DNA of 19,619 nucleotides from Hungatella sp. UBA3147 (lineage in GTDB: Bacteria; Bacillota; Clostridia; Lachnospirales; Lachnospiraceae): assembly GCA_002365025.1 (NCBI GenBank), contig DEYX01000221.1, forward strand, positions 1 to 19,619, given 5' to 3'. Made by a program: the position numbers and the translations under genes. How positions within the stretch are numbered: position 1 is the first letter of the stretch; each line of letters begins with the position of its first letter. The notes beneath the pieces were generated by a model. It saw only the letters and a program-made list of their open reading frames with translations. It made no database searches and was not told the origin of the DNA. Shown in pieces: positions 6,471 to 14,486 of the stretch.

Positions 6471-7868
6471 TTATTTTGTCATAGCTTTTTCGTTTGCCCA
6501 ATCGGCCTTCATGTCATCGACTACAGCATTCCAGTCTTTTCCGCCCTGAGCGTACTCAAGTAGGGATGCTCCGAAGTTATCCTTAAAGGTCTGGCTTGGG
6601 AAGGAGGTAAAGTTCCAGGACACAGAATATAAGTCCTTGTTGTTCATATAGCGGTCGATCTCTTTTGCCAGAGGATCGGTTGGTTTTTCATCTGCTGCAA
6701 AGGTATCAAAAGGAGCGATAAAGCCCAGCTTGTTGGTTACATAATCTTTACCTGTGTCAGAAGTGAAGAGCCACTCCAGAAAGTCAAGAGATGCCTGCTG
6801 ATCCTCTTCCTTTGCCTGGCTGTTGATGGAGAAGAAGTTTTCTGTTCCAATGCAAAGACCCTGCTTTTCCTCACCGCTTACTCCGGTGTAGATAGGAAGG
6901 AATTTCACATCTTCTTCCTTAACTGTGTTTCCGTCAACGCCGGACACCTGTCCCCAGCCCCAGTTTCCGTTCTGGACCATGGCAACCTTGCCAAGAGCAA
7001 ATTCTGCCATGGAATCCTCAACGGTCTTTGCGCCTACCATCTTTGGATCTGTACATGAGTTTTGAATGTATAAGTCAAAAATGTTTTTGTAGTTGTCTGC
7101 ATACTTAAAGTCAAGGGCATCTTTATCGGATACGCTGTCATCCTTATATTCATAATAAACCGGAAGGTTTGCCAGGTGGGTCTGCCATCTCCAGTCTTCT
7201 CCAGGAGCAAAGGAAGTGGAAGCAAACACGCCTTCGATTCCAAGGTCTGCCTTTCTTGCCTGCATATCTTCTACAACTGCTTTGAGAGAATCAAAGGTAT
7301 TGATATCTTCCATGGATTTTGCCTTTGCGCCATCAAGGGCAAAATACTTCTTCATGATGGCATCATTATAAATAATTCCATAGCCTTCCACTACGTAAGG
7401 TATGCCATAGACTCCATCTCCGTCCTTTACAGCCATACCCTTATCAACCAGATGTCCGTAGATTGTGGAATCCTTTAAATCCTTGCAATATTTTGCCCAG
7501 GACTTATACCCGATAGGACCGTTGATCTGAAACAGTGTAGGCGGTTCCTTCTTAGCTACCTCAGATTTTAAGGTCTGCTCATAGGTACCTGCTGCCGCGG
7601 TCTGTACCTTCATAGGCACACCGGTTTCCTCTGTATACTTGCCCGCAAGTTCCACCCATGTGTCTGCAACTTCTGGCTTAAAGTTCAGATAATAAATCTG
7701 TCCTTTGGCCTCTGCCGTATCATCAGCCTTTGCTGCAGTGGTTTCCGCTGCCTGAGTGTTCTGCTCTGCCCCTGATGTCTCATTTTTCTTGTTGGAAGCA
7801 CAGCCTACCAGTGTTCCCGCTGCCATTGCCGCTGCCAGAGTAAGTACTGCCAGTTTTTTTAGTTTCAT
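6471..7868 (-). CDS. malE: Maltodextrin ABC transporter substrate-binding lipoprotein
   Basis: This 465-residue extracellular lipoprotein captures the sugar and delivers it to MalFG. It starts MKLKKLAVLTLAAAMAAG and has a lipobox LVGC with the lipidated Cys23, then a low-complexity Ala/Thr/Glu linker (about 24-55) and a family-1 solute-binding fold. The ATG at 7866-7868 is supported by AAGGAGGA at 7873-7880; the frame open to 7961 has no such support and would bury the signal peptide. It is the first gene of the operon, with a promoter and tandem operator-like sites upstream and a stabilising hairpin downstream. Tryptophan-rich sugar-site residues (WRWQTHL, NWGWGQ) fit a carbohydrate ligand. 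Maltodextrin specificity is inferred from malQ. Confidence 0.9.
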   Translation of the reverse strand: MKLKKLAVLTLAAAMAAGTLVGCASNKKNETSGAEQNTQAAETTAAKADDTAEAKGQIYYLNFKPEVADTWVELAGKYTEETGVPMKVQTAAAGTYEQTLKSEVAKKEPPTLFQINGPIGYKSWAKYCKDLKDSTIYGHLVDKGMAVKDGDGVYGIPYVVEGYGIIYNDAIMKKYFALDGAKAKSMEDINTFDSLKAVVEDMQARKADLGIEGVFASTSFAPGEDWRWQTHLANLPVYYEYKDDSVSDKDALDFKYADNYKNIFDLYIQNSCTDPKMVGAKTVEDSMAEFALGKVAMVQNGNWGWGQVSGVDGNTVKEEDVKFLPIYTGVSGEEKQGLCIGTENFFSINSQAKEEDQQASLDFLEWLFTSDTGKDYVTNKLGFIAPFDTFAADEKPTDPLAKEIDRYMNNKDLYSVSWNFTSFPSQTFKDNFGASLLEYAQGGKDWNAVVDDMKADWANEKAMTK

Positions 7869-8018
7869 AATATCCTCCTTCCGTGCATTTGCACCTTCCG
7901 GTTGATGGATCCGTCCACTCAACCCCCAATATTTTCCTGCATGCCTTCCATACAGAAACATGTTCCACCTGCTTATTCCCAGGCTTTATCTTTCCTGATC
8001 ATTGGATACCAACCTTTT

Positions 8019-8042
8019 GGTAACGATATCGGTAACGTTTCC
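8019..8042 (-). promoter_or_regulatory. Tandem candidate LacI-family operators
   Basis: On the plus strand two adjacent 12-mers read GGTAACGATATC (8019-8030) and GGTAACGTTTCC (8031-8042). The second is a near-palindrome GGNAACGTTNCC with the central CG typical of LacI-family sites. They lie 18-41 bases downstream of the -10 box of the malE promoter, where a bound repressor would block elongation. A CcpA cre site is a weaker alternative, with about three mismatches to consensus. Confidence 0.5.
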
Positions 8043-8059
8043 AATAACCTTATGGCTAT

Positions 8060-8088
8060 AAGATATCACATTGCACAAAAAAATGCAA
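8060..8088 (-). promoter_or_regulatory. Candidate malE operon promoter
   Basis: On the minus strand a TTGCAT -35 box (8083-8088) and a TATCTT -10 box (8060-8065) are 17 bases apart. A small inverted repeat TTGCA/TGCAA (8071-8088) overlaps the -35 region. The leader to the malE ATG would be about 185 bases. Confidence 0.45.
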
Positions 8089-8337
8089 TAGATTTAGCCA
8101 AAATTTCTTTTTTCGTTAAACCATTGCATTTTCATTTCTTTTTTTAGGCATTTTGCACAATTTATTCCATACAATTTGCTTTCTCCCATCGTTTTTTATC
8201 CCATATGCCCACTTTTTTCCATAGTCAGATTTTCGTAAATAAAACCTTTGAAATTTGACTTAAATGTTAAGGGAAAAGAAATACTAATTCCTAAATTTTT
8301 CCTGTAGAATATAAAATATGAAAAGGAGGAAATAATT
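8089..8337. other. AT-rich divergent spacer between malE promoter and SIMPL gene
   Basis: This stretch holds runs of T/A and no ORF with a ribosome site. A TAGAAT (8305-8310) could be a -10 box for the SIMPL gene, but no good -35 box is found 16-18 bases upstream. I see no RNA gene or riboswitch here. Confidence 0.4.
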
Positions 8338-9090
8338 ATGAAAAAAATGAATAAGCCGCTGGCTGCCGCTCTTATTGCCGCAGCCGTGCTGAGCATGACT
8401 GCATGTGCCCAGACAGGGACCGCTTCCGTACCGGGAGCCAACGTAACTACCATTAGCGATAAGGATACCAATACCATACAGGTAAGCAGCACAGAGGGAG
8501 TAAAAGTGGTTCCCGATATGGCACAGGTCAATTTTGCAGTGCTCTCTCAGGCCGCAGATCCCAAAACCTGCCAGGAAAAAAACAGCGGGGATACAAGCAA
8601 TGTCATTGAATTTTTAAAGAAATCCGGAATTGATGAAAAATCCATTCAGACCTCCAGCTACGGCCTTGAGCCTATGTATGACTGGAATAATTCCGGCCAG
8701 CAGATCACCGGATATCAGATGCGCACAAGCATTACCGTTTCTGACCTTCCCATTGACCAGGTGGGTACCATGCTTTCTTCCAGCGTAGAAGCAGGCATTA
8801 ACTGCATTGACAGCGTAAACTATCTTTCCAGCAAATACGATGAAAACTACAGGGATGCCCTTAAAAAGGCTGTTGAAGCCGCTAAAGTCAAAGCAGAGGC
8901 AATAGCTGCCGCCAGTGGAGTCACCCTGGATGGAATCGCTCACATTGAAGAAATGAATACCTACCCGAATATCCGCTACTCCACATCTGTGGCAAAAGAA
9001 GATGCCGCAGCCGGAGCCAAATCCGTGGTTGTGGAACCAGGACAGATCGGAGTGGAGGCCCAGGTAACAGTGACCTACCGGGTAAAATAA
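8338..9090 (+). CDS. SIMPL-domain (DUF541) lipoprotein
   Basis: This 250-residue protein has a lipoprotein signal (charged start, hydrophobic run, LSMTAC with Cys23) and then a SIMPL/DUF541 domain from about residue 46 to the end. Family features seen are IQVSSTEGVKVVPDMAQVNFAV near the start, a TSSYGLEPMYDWNNSGQQITGYQ segment in the middle, the helix ALKKAVEAAKVKAEAIA, and a final strand IGVEAQVTVTYRVK. DUF541 proteins form oligomeric envelope assemblies, but their role in Clostridia is not settled. AAGGAGGA at 8323-8330 supports the start. It is a single gene, divergent from malE and convergent with mscS across a shared terminator. Confidence 0.9.
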   Translation: MKKMNKPLAAALIAAAVLSMTACAQTGTASVPGANVTTISDKDTNTIQVSSTEGVKVVPDMAQVNFAVLSQAADPKTCQEKNSGDTSNVIEFLKKSGIDEKSIQTSSYGLEPMYDWNNSGQQITGYQMRTSITVSDLPIDQVGTMLSSSVEAGINCIDSVNYLSSKYDENYRDALKKAVEAAKVKAEAIAAASGVTLDGIAHIEEMNTYPNIRYSTSVAKEDAAAGAKSVVVEPGQIGVEAQVTVTYRVK

Positions 9091-9132
9091 AAAAAAGAAG
9101 AGGCGTTCCAGTCTTTCGGAACCGTCTAAAAA

Positions 9133-9180
9133 AAGTACACCGTATGTCAGATAAAATAATATCTGGCATACGGTGTACTT
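9133..9180. terminator. Long bidirectional terminator between SIMPL gene and mscS
   Basis: Two 20-base arms (9133-9152 and 9161-9180) pair at 19 positions plus one G-T, with an 8-base loop. The minus strand continues into seven T, a classical Rho-independent stop for the mscS run; the plus strand ends with CACGTTTTT, so it can also end the SIMPL transcript. Confidence 0.92.
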
Positions 9181-9218
9181 CACGTTTTTCAAGGATTATT
9201 TCAAGGTTATCCTTTTTA

Positions 9219-10160
9219 TCAGGAATGGCGGTTTTCTACCTGCACCTCCATCCGGCTATAGGGAATCTCAATCCCTGCCGCTTCAAATTCAAGCTTTATC
9301 TTTTCAAGGATTTCCCATCTGGCCGGCCAGTAATCATCTAAGGAGGTCCAGCCCCGCCCTCCGATGGTAACGGCATTTTCTGTTAAGTCACTAACGAAAA
9401 TATCTATGGGTTCCTCTTTTAAGATCCCCGTCTGATTACGAAAAATGCTATCCAAAACTTCCTTGGCTTTCTTTAAATCCGAATGATATCCGATTAACAC
9501 CAGGACATCCAGCCGCCTCTTATCCATGGCGGTCACATTGGTAAGGGGAGAATTGGACAGGGTCCCGTTGGGAATGACCACCTGCTTATTATCTCCAGTG
9601 TTTAAAACCGTGTACACAAGTCCAATGGTATGGACTGTGCCTTCCCCATCCCTGGATACGATATAATCCCCTACACGGAACGGCTTCATAAGAAGTATCA
9701 GCACCCCACCTGCAAAATTAGCCAGGCTTCCCTGGACTGCCAGACCTACAGCAATACTTGCAGACCCCAGCAAAGCCACGATGGAAGCCGAATTCACTCC
9801 TATCTGCCCTGCTACGATAAAAGCAAGCAGACAGTACATGGTGGCGTTTAAAACGGACAGTAGGAACTTTCTTAAGCTTACCTCCATATCCACCCTCTTA
9901 AAAGAGCGGTTCAGCATACGATTAAAGAACTTAATAATCCTGGAGCCAACGAAAAAAATCACCAGGGCAATGAGGAGCTTTATCCCGAACGCTATGAGCT
10001 CGGGAGCCCAGCCCTTTAAGGTTTCCAGCACGACATTGGGCCTTAACTGGTTTAAGTTTTCCTGTACCTCCTGCTGCAAATCTGCCAGAGACTCCCCCGG
10101 AAGTACACTGTCTGCCAGGGATTCTCCAAGAAGTACACTGGAAACCATATAGAATATCAT
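9219..10160 (-). CDS. mscS: MscS-family small-conductance mechanosensitive channel
   Basis: This 313-residue membrane protein opens under membrane tension to release solutes after osmotic downshock. After a hydrophilic start (1-50) come three membrane helices (about 54-74, 96-116, 123-150). The pore helix region has the Gly/Ala-rich pattern LLGSASIAVGLAVQGSLANFAGG, followed by KPFRVGDYI and a cytoplasmic beta/alpha domain with VVIPNGTLSNSPLTN, all hallmarks of the family. AGGAGG seven bases upstream supports ATG 10160; an overlapping ATG just upstream stops after two codons. Its N-terminus contains a 10-residue tandem duplication (SVLLGESLAD, SVLPGESLAD). It follows glgB by 88 bases and probably ends a shared transcript. 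Confidence 0.94.
   Translation of the reverse strand: MIFYMVSSVLLGESLADSVLPGESLADLQQEVQENLNQLRPNVVLETLKGWAPELIAFGIKLLIALVIFFVGSRIIKFFNRMLNRSFKRVDMEVSLRKFLLSVLNATMYCLLAFIVAGQIGVNSASIVALLGSASIAVGLAVQGSLANFAGGVLILLMKPFRVGDYIVSRDGEGTVHTIGLVYTVLNTGDNKQVVIPNGTLSNSPLTNVTAMDKRRLDVLVLIGYHSDLKKAKEVLDSIFRNQTGILKEEPIDIFVSDLTENAVTIGGRGWTSLDDYWPARWEILEKIKLEFEAAGIEIPYSRMEVQVENRHS
10081..10140. repeat. 30-bp in-frame tandem duplication in mscS
   Basis: 10081-10110 and 10111-10140 match at 25 of 30 positions. Translated, they give the two SVLxGESLAD copies near the start of MscS. Several differences are silent, so the duplication is not very recent. Confidence 0.85.
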
Positions 10161-10248
10161 TTCATAACCTCCTGATCCTTTTTTATTATGAATGAATCAG
10201 CTGAATATCAAGAACTTTACACTTGATTCACAGATCCTGGGCTAAAAG

Positions 10249-12561
10249 CTATTTTCCTTCAGCCTTTGCTTTTTCAGTATATGCAGGCTTTCTGGTCTTC
10301 TTCCCTGCCAAAGCAGGCTTCTTTTTTTCGGGGGTACAGGTAAAGACCATGATGCTTAAGGGAGCCACGGTTATTTCTATAGAATCCGGCCTTTCATCCG
10401 CCTCCTTTTTCTTAGAGGTTTTTGCCCTTGGATTTATCCGGCCCTGTCCTCCGAAGGCCTTGTCATCACTGTTTAATATTTCCTTATATTTTCCCTCAAA
10501 CGGAACCCCTACCGGATATTTCTCGTGGTACATTGTATCAAAATTACATAGGAAGAGAACAGTCTCCTCCTTTTTCTTTGTCTTTCTTAAAAAGCATACA
10601 ATGCTGTCTTTCGAATCCGTGCATTCCACCCACTCGAAGCCGTCCGGATCATAATCCAGATGGTACAGGGCCGGCTGGCTCTTATAAAGATGGTTCAAAG
10701 CCTTTACGTAATCCTGCGTCTGCTTATGAAGGGGATATTTTAGGATCTCCCAATCTAGACTTTTATTTTCATTCCATTCACTCACCTGAGCAAAATCCTG
10801 GCCCATGAACAAAAGCTTTTTACCGGGATGTCCTACCATAAAACCGTAAGCAGCCTTTAAATTCGCTGCCTTTTCCTCCAGGGTTTCTCCCGGCATCTTG
10901 CCCAGCATGGAACCTTTTCCATGAACCACCTCATCGTGGGAAAATACAAGGATAAAATCTTCGCTGTATGCATAAAGCATGCTGGAGGTCATCTCTCCAT
11001 AATGGTGTTTTCTGAAGTAAGGATCATATTGCATATAACCGGTAAAATCATTCATCCAGCCCATGTTCCATTTATAGTCAAAGCCCAGGCCTTCGTTCTT
11101 TACATCAGCCGTGATCCGGGGCCATGCCGTGGATTCCTCCGCTATCATTACCGCCCCATCTTTTCGGCCCTTGAATATGGAATTCAGATGTTTCAGGAAC
11201 TCGACAGCTTCCAGGTTTTCATGACCGCCGTAAATATTGGGAATCCATTCCCCCGGGTTTTTTCCGTAGTCTAAGTACAGCATGGAAGCTACCGCATCCA
11301 TACGGATTCCATCCGCATGGTACTTGTCCGCCCAGAAAAGAGCATTGGCGATAAGGAAGTTGCTGACGCCTGGCCTGCCGTAATTATAAATCAAAGTTCC
11401 CCAATGGGGATGTGCCCCTTGTCTTGGGTCCTTATGCTCATAAACACAGGTTCCGTCAAAGCTGGCAAGCCCAAAACTGTCCCTGGGGAAATGAGCCGGA
11501 ACCCAGTCTAAAATCACACCGATGCCCTGCTTATGCATGTAATCCATGAAATACATAAAATCATCCGGCGTTCCGTAACGGCTGGTGGGCGCATAATACC
11601 CGGTCACCTGATATCCCCAGGAGGCATCCAGGGGATGTTCCATAATAGGAAGAAGTTCCACGTGAGTGTACCCCATATCCTTTACATATTCCGCCAGCTT
11701 TTCTGCTATTTCACGATAATGATAGAATTCGGAACCAGCAATGGCAGCTCCGCTTTCATCAAGCTCCACTTCCTTCCGGAACCAGGAACCTAAGTGCACC
11801 TCATAAATAGACATGGGACTTTGTTTGGAATCAGACCCTGCCCGCTTTTTCAGCCATTCCTGATCACTCCAGGAATACTGGTTAATATCCCAGACCACGG
11901 AAGCATTGTCAGGACGCAGCTCACAGTAATTGGCGTAGGGATCGCTTTTAAGCTGGGGTGTCCCGTTTTTATGCTTTATCTCATACTTATATATCGCTCC
12001 TGCCTTTAAGCCTGGTATAAATAATTCAAAAATGCCGGAATCACCCAGCCTCCTCATCTGATGACGCCTGCCATCCCACAGGTTAAAGTCTCCAACCACA
12101 CTGACACGCATGGCACAGGGAGCCCACACAGAAAAGTATACCCCTTCTGATCCGCCCGCAGACATGGGGTGCGCCCCCATTTTTTCATAGATGCTGTAGT
12201 GAATTCCGGATTCAAACTTTTTGATGTCTTCCGACTTATAAAAGGCTGAAAAGGAATAGGGATCCAGACATTCTTCTGATGTCCCATTATCGTAAGTAAC
12301 CAACAAGGTATAAGCCGCTGTGGTTTTACGTGGTATAAGAGCCGCAAAAAAACCGGCTTTATCCGCTAACTCCATAGGGTATTCCTTACCGCTTTCCCTA
12401 AACCGGATGATTACCGATTCAGCCGTAGGAATAAATGCCTGGATAAGCAGCCCCTGCTCTGTTACGTGCGGGCCAAGAATCTCGTGGGGATTCGATGCTT
12501 CTGAATATACAATCTCTTCAATGCCTGCCCAATCCATCAAATCATACAATTTACCATCCAT
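10249..12561 (-). CDS. glgB: 1,4-alpha-glucan branching enzyme (GH13)
   Basis: This 770-residue enzyme cuts alpha-1,4-glucan and re-attaches the piece by an alpha-1,6 bond, making glycogen branches. It has two N-terminal beta-sandwich modules (about 15-110 and 125-225; the second with VYFSVWAPCAMRVSVVGDFN), then a GH13 barrel with ILDWVPAHF (about 350), GIRMDAVASMLYLDYG with the nucleophile Asp422, VMIAEEST with the acid Glu475, and FSHDEVVHGKGSM with His542 and Asp543. The all-beta C-terminal domain ends near residue 742 and is followed by a Lys-rich tail of about 26 residues, unusual for the family. A GGAGGAG site supports the start. No glgC, glgA or glgP lies in this window. It sits between the DUF3810 gene and mscS on the same strand. 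Confidence 0.96.
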   Translation of the reverse strand: MDGKLYDLMDWAGIEEIVYSEASNPHEILGPHVTEQGLLIQAFIPTAESVIIRFRESGKEYPMELADKAGFFAALIPRKTTAAYTLLVTYDNGTSEECLDPYSFSAFYKSEDIKKFESGIHYSIYEKMGAHPMSAGGSEGVYFSVWAPCAMRVSVVGDFNLWDGRRHQMRRLGDSGIFELFIPGLKAGAIYKYEIKHKNGTPQLKSDPYANYCELRPDNASVVWDINQYSWSDQEWLKKRAGSDSKQSPMSIYEVHLGSWFRKEVELDESGAAIAGSEFYHYREIAEKLAEYVKDMGYTHVELLPIMEHPLDASWGYQVTGYYAPTSRYGTPDDFMYFMDYMHKQGIGVILDWVPAHFPRDSFGLASFDGTCVYEHKDPRQGAHPHWGTLIYNYGRPGVSNFLIANALFWADKYHADGIRMDAVASMLYLDYGKNPGEWIPNIYGGHENLEAVEFLKHLNSIFKGRKDGAVMIAEESTAWPRITADVKNEGLGFDYKWNMGWMNDFTGYMQYDPYFRKHHYGEMTSSMLYAYSEDFILVFSHDEVVHGKGSMLGKMPGETLEEKAANLKAAYGFMVGHPGKKLLFMGQDFAQVSEWNENKSLDWEILKYPLHKQTQDYVKALNHLYKSQPALYHLDYDPDGFEWVECTDSKDSIVCFLRKTKKKEETVLFLCNFDTMYHEKYPVGVPFEGKYKEILNSDDKAFGGQGRINPRAKTSKKKEADERPDSIEITVAPLSIMVFTCTPEKKKPALAGKKTRKPAYTEKAKAEGK

Positions 12562-12644
12562 ACATGACTCCTCCTGGTCCCTCTTTATGGAAATATTTTA
12601 TCACCAGGTCTTGTAATTTTCAAGAGTCTGCCAGGAATTGGGGC

Positions 12645-13691
12645 TTATTTGAGCCTTGCGTAAGCCAGCATTAAATCAACCATTCTGCCATAGCTGTTAA
12701 CACCATCGGTCTGGCTGTTGAGTTTTAAATAAGTATCATTCATCCGGTGGGAAACCTCGGCAGTCTTTCCCTCGTATTTCCCCCAGAATTCATTGTTATT
12801 TCTTAAATCATCCCATGCCTTTTCACTAAGCTGTCCGCAGATTTCTGCGTATGCTTCCCGGTCTGCTTTTGCCAGGGCATTGGTAGCGTAAACCCAGCCG
12901 GTTAAGTACCCACTGTAGCGGAATGCATCAACCTCAGATCCAATGCAGGCCAGATAGCCGATGAAATTGGCCTCATCCTCTCTCATGAACCCTCTTAGGT
13001 GGGACAGCTCATGGCAAACCGTATGGGGAATGTTGTAATCCGGCATGGACCGGTTATAAGTGGCCTCAACAGTAAAAGGGGAATACTGGCCGCAAAGCTG
13101 CTGGACGGAAAAAAAGTAAGACCATAGGAGGGGCTTTGGAGGCGGGTAATAGCCTGCCAGCTCAGGATAAGCCTCTCCCAGTCTTTTCATGGCTTTTACA
13201 CTTTCCTTTTCCAGGCTTTTTAAGTCTATTTCTTTCGCTATGTCTCCGCACATACGATTAACTTCATCTGTAAGTTCTCGGCAGAGGCGCTCCAGTTCCT
13301 CAACGGAAGACTTTCTCATATCCAGCCCTGAATAGCTGGAAAACGGCTTCCGGTAATAGTTGATACCACAGTTAAACGTAAACAGTAAAAATAGGCCGGT
13401 AACGAGTAACACGGCTCTTATGAGAATCTTCTTCCTCTCCTTTCGGTGGACGAAGACGTAGAAAAAAGCGTACAAAATAAGCAGGTAAGTGCAAACCTCC
13501 ACAAGGGCAAAGGGAAATACCCCGGACAGCCCTCCAATGCTTCCTACTATAAACCGGTAAACACGCCTGGCATACCAGTCCCCAAAACCCGGAACCTTTC
13601 TTGCCAGTATCTGAAACAGTGTTGAAACTGCAAACATTAACGAAGAAGCTGCAATAAGCGTTCTATCCTGATTCCGGCATTTCCCTCCCAT
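12645..13691 (-). CDS. DUF3810 membrane protein with HExxH zinc-protease motif
   Basis: The 348-residue protein has three hydrophobic segments in the first 110 residues (about 11-30, 48-80, 90-108) and then a soluble domain. There TVCHELSHLRGF gives an HELSH motif (His227, Glu228, His231), followed by EDEANF with Glu240 as a likely third zinc ligand, the pattern of a gluzincin. DUF3810 proteins are common in Clostridia and Bacteroidetes; substrate and role are unknown, and proteolysis is inferred from the motif only. The upstream ribosome site (AGGGGGA) is moderate. It is divergent from signal peptidase I and 83 bases upstream of glgB. Confidence 0.85.
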   Translation of the reverse strand: MGGKCRNQDRTLIAASSLMFAVSTLFQILARKVPGFGDWYARRVYRFIVGSIGGLSGVFPFALVEVCTYLLILYAFFYVFVHRKERKKILIRAVLLVTGLFLLFTFNCGINYYRKPFSSYSGLDMRKSSVEELERLCRELTDEVNRMCGDIAKEIDLKSLEKESVKAMKRLGEAYPELAGYYPPPKPLLWSYFFSVQQLCGQYSPFTVEATYNRSMPDYNIPHTVCHELSHLRGFMREDEANFIGYLACIGSEVDAFRYSGYLTGWVYATNALAKADREAYAEICGQLSEKAWDDLRNNNEFWGKYEGKTAEVSHRMNDTYLKLNSQTDGVNSYGRMVDLMLAYARLK

Positions 13692-13746
13692 GATCCGGCT
13701 CCCCCTAGTGTGATTTTTTTATCTTAAAACCATGTTATCATGATTT

Positions 13747-13761
13747 TATGGACAATCCATA
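13747..13761. promoter_or_regulatory. Palindrome in the DUF3810/lepB divergent spacer
   Basis: TATGGA-CAA-TCCATA is a perfect 6-bp inverted repeat with a 3-base centre, roughly midway between the two divergent starts. It is a candidate operator for one or both genes. No clear sigma-A promoter could be assigned to either side. Confidence 0.35.
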
Positions 13762-13846
13762 GAGTATTTGTGAATATTTTCTTACCATTTTGTAAAACCC
13801 CTTGCGTTATAAATCAATCTCATTTAAACTCTGTAATGGAACCATC

Positions 13847-14437
13847 ATGAAGGAAAAGAAGAGAGATCATATGAAAAAGAACGATAACATGCTAAAAGAA
13901 CGGGAACCGTTCAGCTGGAGGGAAGAAATCATCAGTTGGATCAAGATCATCATTACCGCCGCTGTCATTGCATTTTTACTCAATAATTTCATCATCGCAA
14001 ACAGCAGGGTACCCAGCGGATCCATGGAAAAGACCATTATGACAGGAGACCGGGTCATTGGCTCCAGGCTATCCTATTATTTTGGCGATCCGAAGCGGGG
14101 AGATATCGCCATCTTCCATTTCCCTGATGACCCTACCGGAAAAACCTATTACGTAAAACGTGTCATCGGCCTTCCAGGCGACATCATCGATATCCGGGAC
14201 GGAAAAGTTTACATCAATAATTCCGAGACGCCTCTTGAAGAGCCTTATCTTCCGGAGCCCATGGAACCGGAGCCTGACGCCCATTATGAAGTGCCGGAAG
14301 ACTGTTACTTCATGCTTGGAGACAACCGGAATTTCTCCGCAGATGCAAGAAGGTGGAAACATAAATTTGTGGAAAAGGATAAGATCATCGCAAAGGTCCT
14401 GTTCCGGTATTTCCCTTCCATAAAAAATATTGAATAA
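13847..14437 (+). CDS. lepB: Signal peptidase I
   Basis: This 196-residue membrane protease removes signal peptides from exported proteins. A single N-terminal anchor (about 31-50, WIKIIITAAVIAFLLNNFII) is followed by SRVPSGSM with catalytic Ser59, YYVKRVIGLPGD with the general base Lys104, and the box E segment GDNRNFSADARRW, where most relatives have DSR. The length fits the Gram-positive SipS type. Three starts are in frame: a TTG at 13802 and ATGs at 13847 and 13871. I chose 13847; 13871 is nearly as good because both have only weak ribosome sites. It is a single gene, convergent with the next run and ended by a strong terminator. Confidence 0.93.
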   Translation: MKEKKRDHMKKNDNMLKEREPFSWREEIISWIKIIITAAVIAFLLNNFIIANSRVPSGSMEKTIMTGDRVIGSRLSYYFGDPKRGDIAIFHFPDDPTGKTYYVKRVIGLPGDIIDIRDGKVYINNSETPLEEPYLPEPMEPEPDAHYEVPEDCYFMLGDNRNFSADARRWKHKFVEKDKIIAKVLFRYFPSIKNIE

Positions 14438-14440
14438 AGT

Positions 14441-14479
14441 AAAAACGCAGGCTGGAGCTGCTACCCCGCCTGCGTTTTT
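14441..14479. terminator. Bidirectional terminator after lepB
   Basis: AAAAACGCAGGC (14441-14452) pairs perfectly with GCCTGCGTTTTT (14468-14479), 12 bp with T-runs on both strands. It ends lepB (plus) and the dehydrogenase gene run (minus). Confidence 0.93.
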
Positions 14480-14486
14480 ATATTTT

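Noticed and set aside
7869..7961. N-terminal extension of malE
   Set aside because: It would place 31 residues before a textbook lipoprotein signal peptide that has its own strong ribosome site.
8029..8042. CcpA cre site upstream of malE
   Set aside because: The best match has about three mismatches to the cre consensus; a LacI-family operator fits the CG-centred palindrome and the operon's own regulator better.
8614..9192. 192-codon ORF antisense to the SIMPL gene
   Set aside because: It overlaps the terminator, has no ribosome site, and its Phe/Cys/Gly-rich composition mirrors the real gene.
10161..10248. Possible terminator between glgB and mscS (ATCAAG/CTTGAT pair)
   Set aside because: Only six base pairs, mostly A-T, and no T-run follows; co-transcription seems more likely.
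13802..13846. TTG start extending lepB by 15 residues
   Set aside because: No ribosome site is present, and downstream ATGs give the usual family length.
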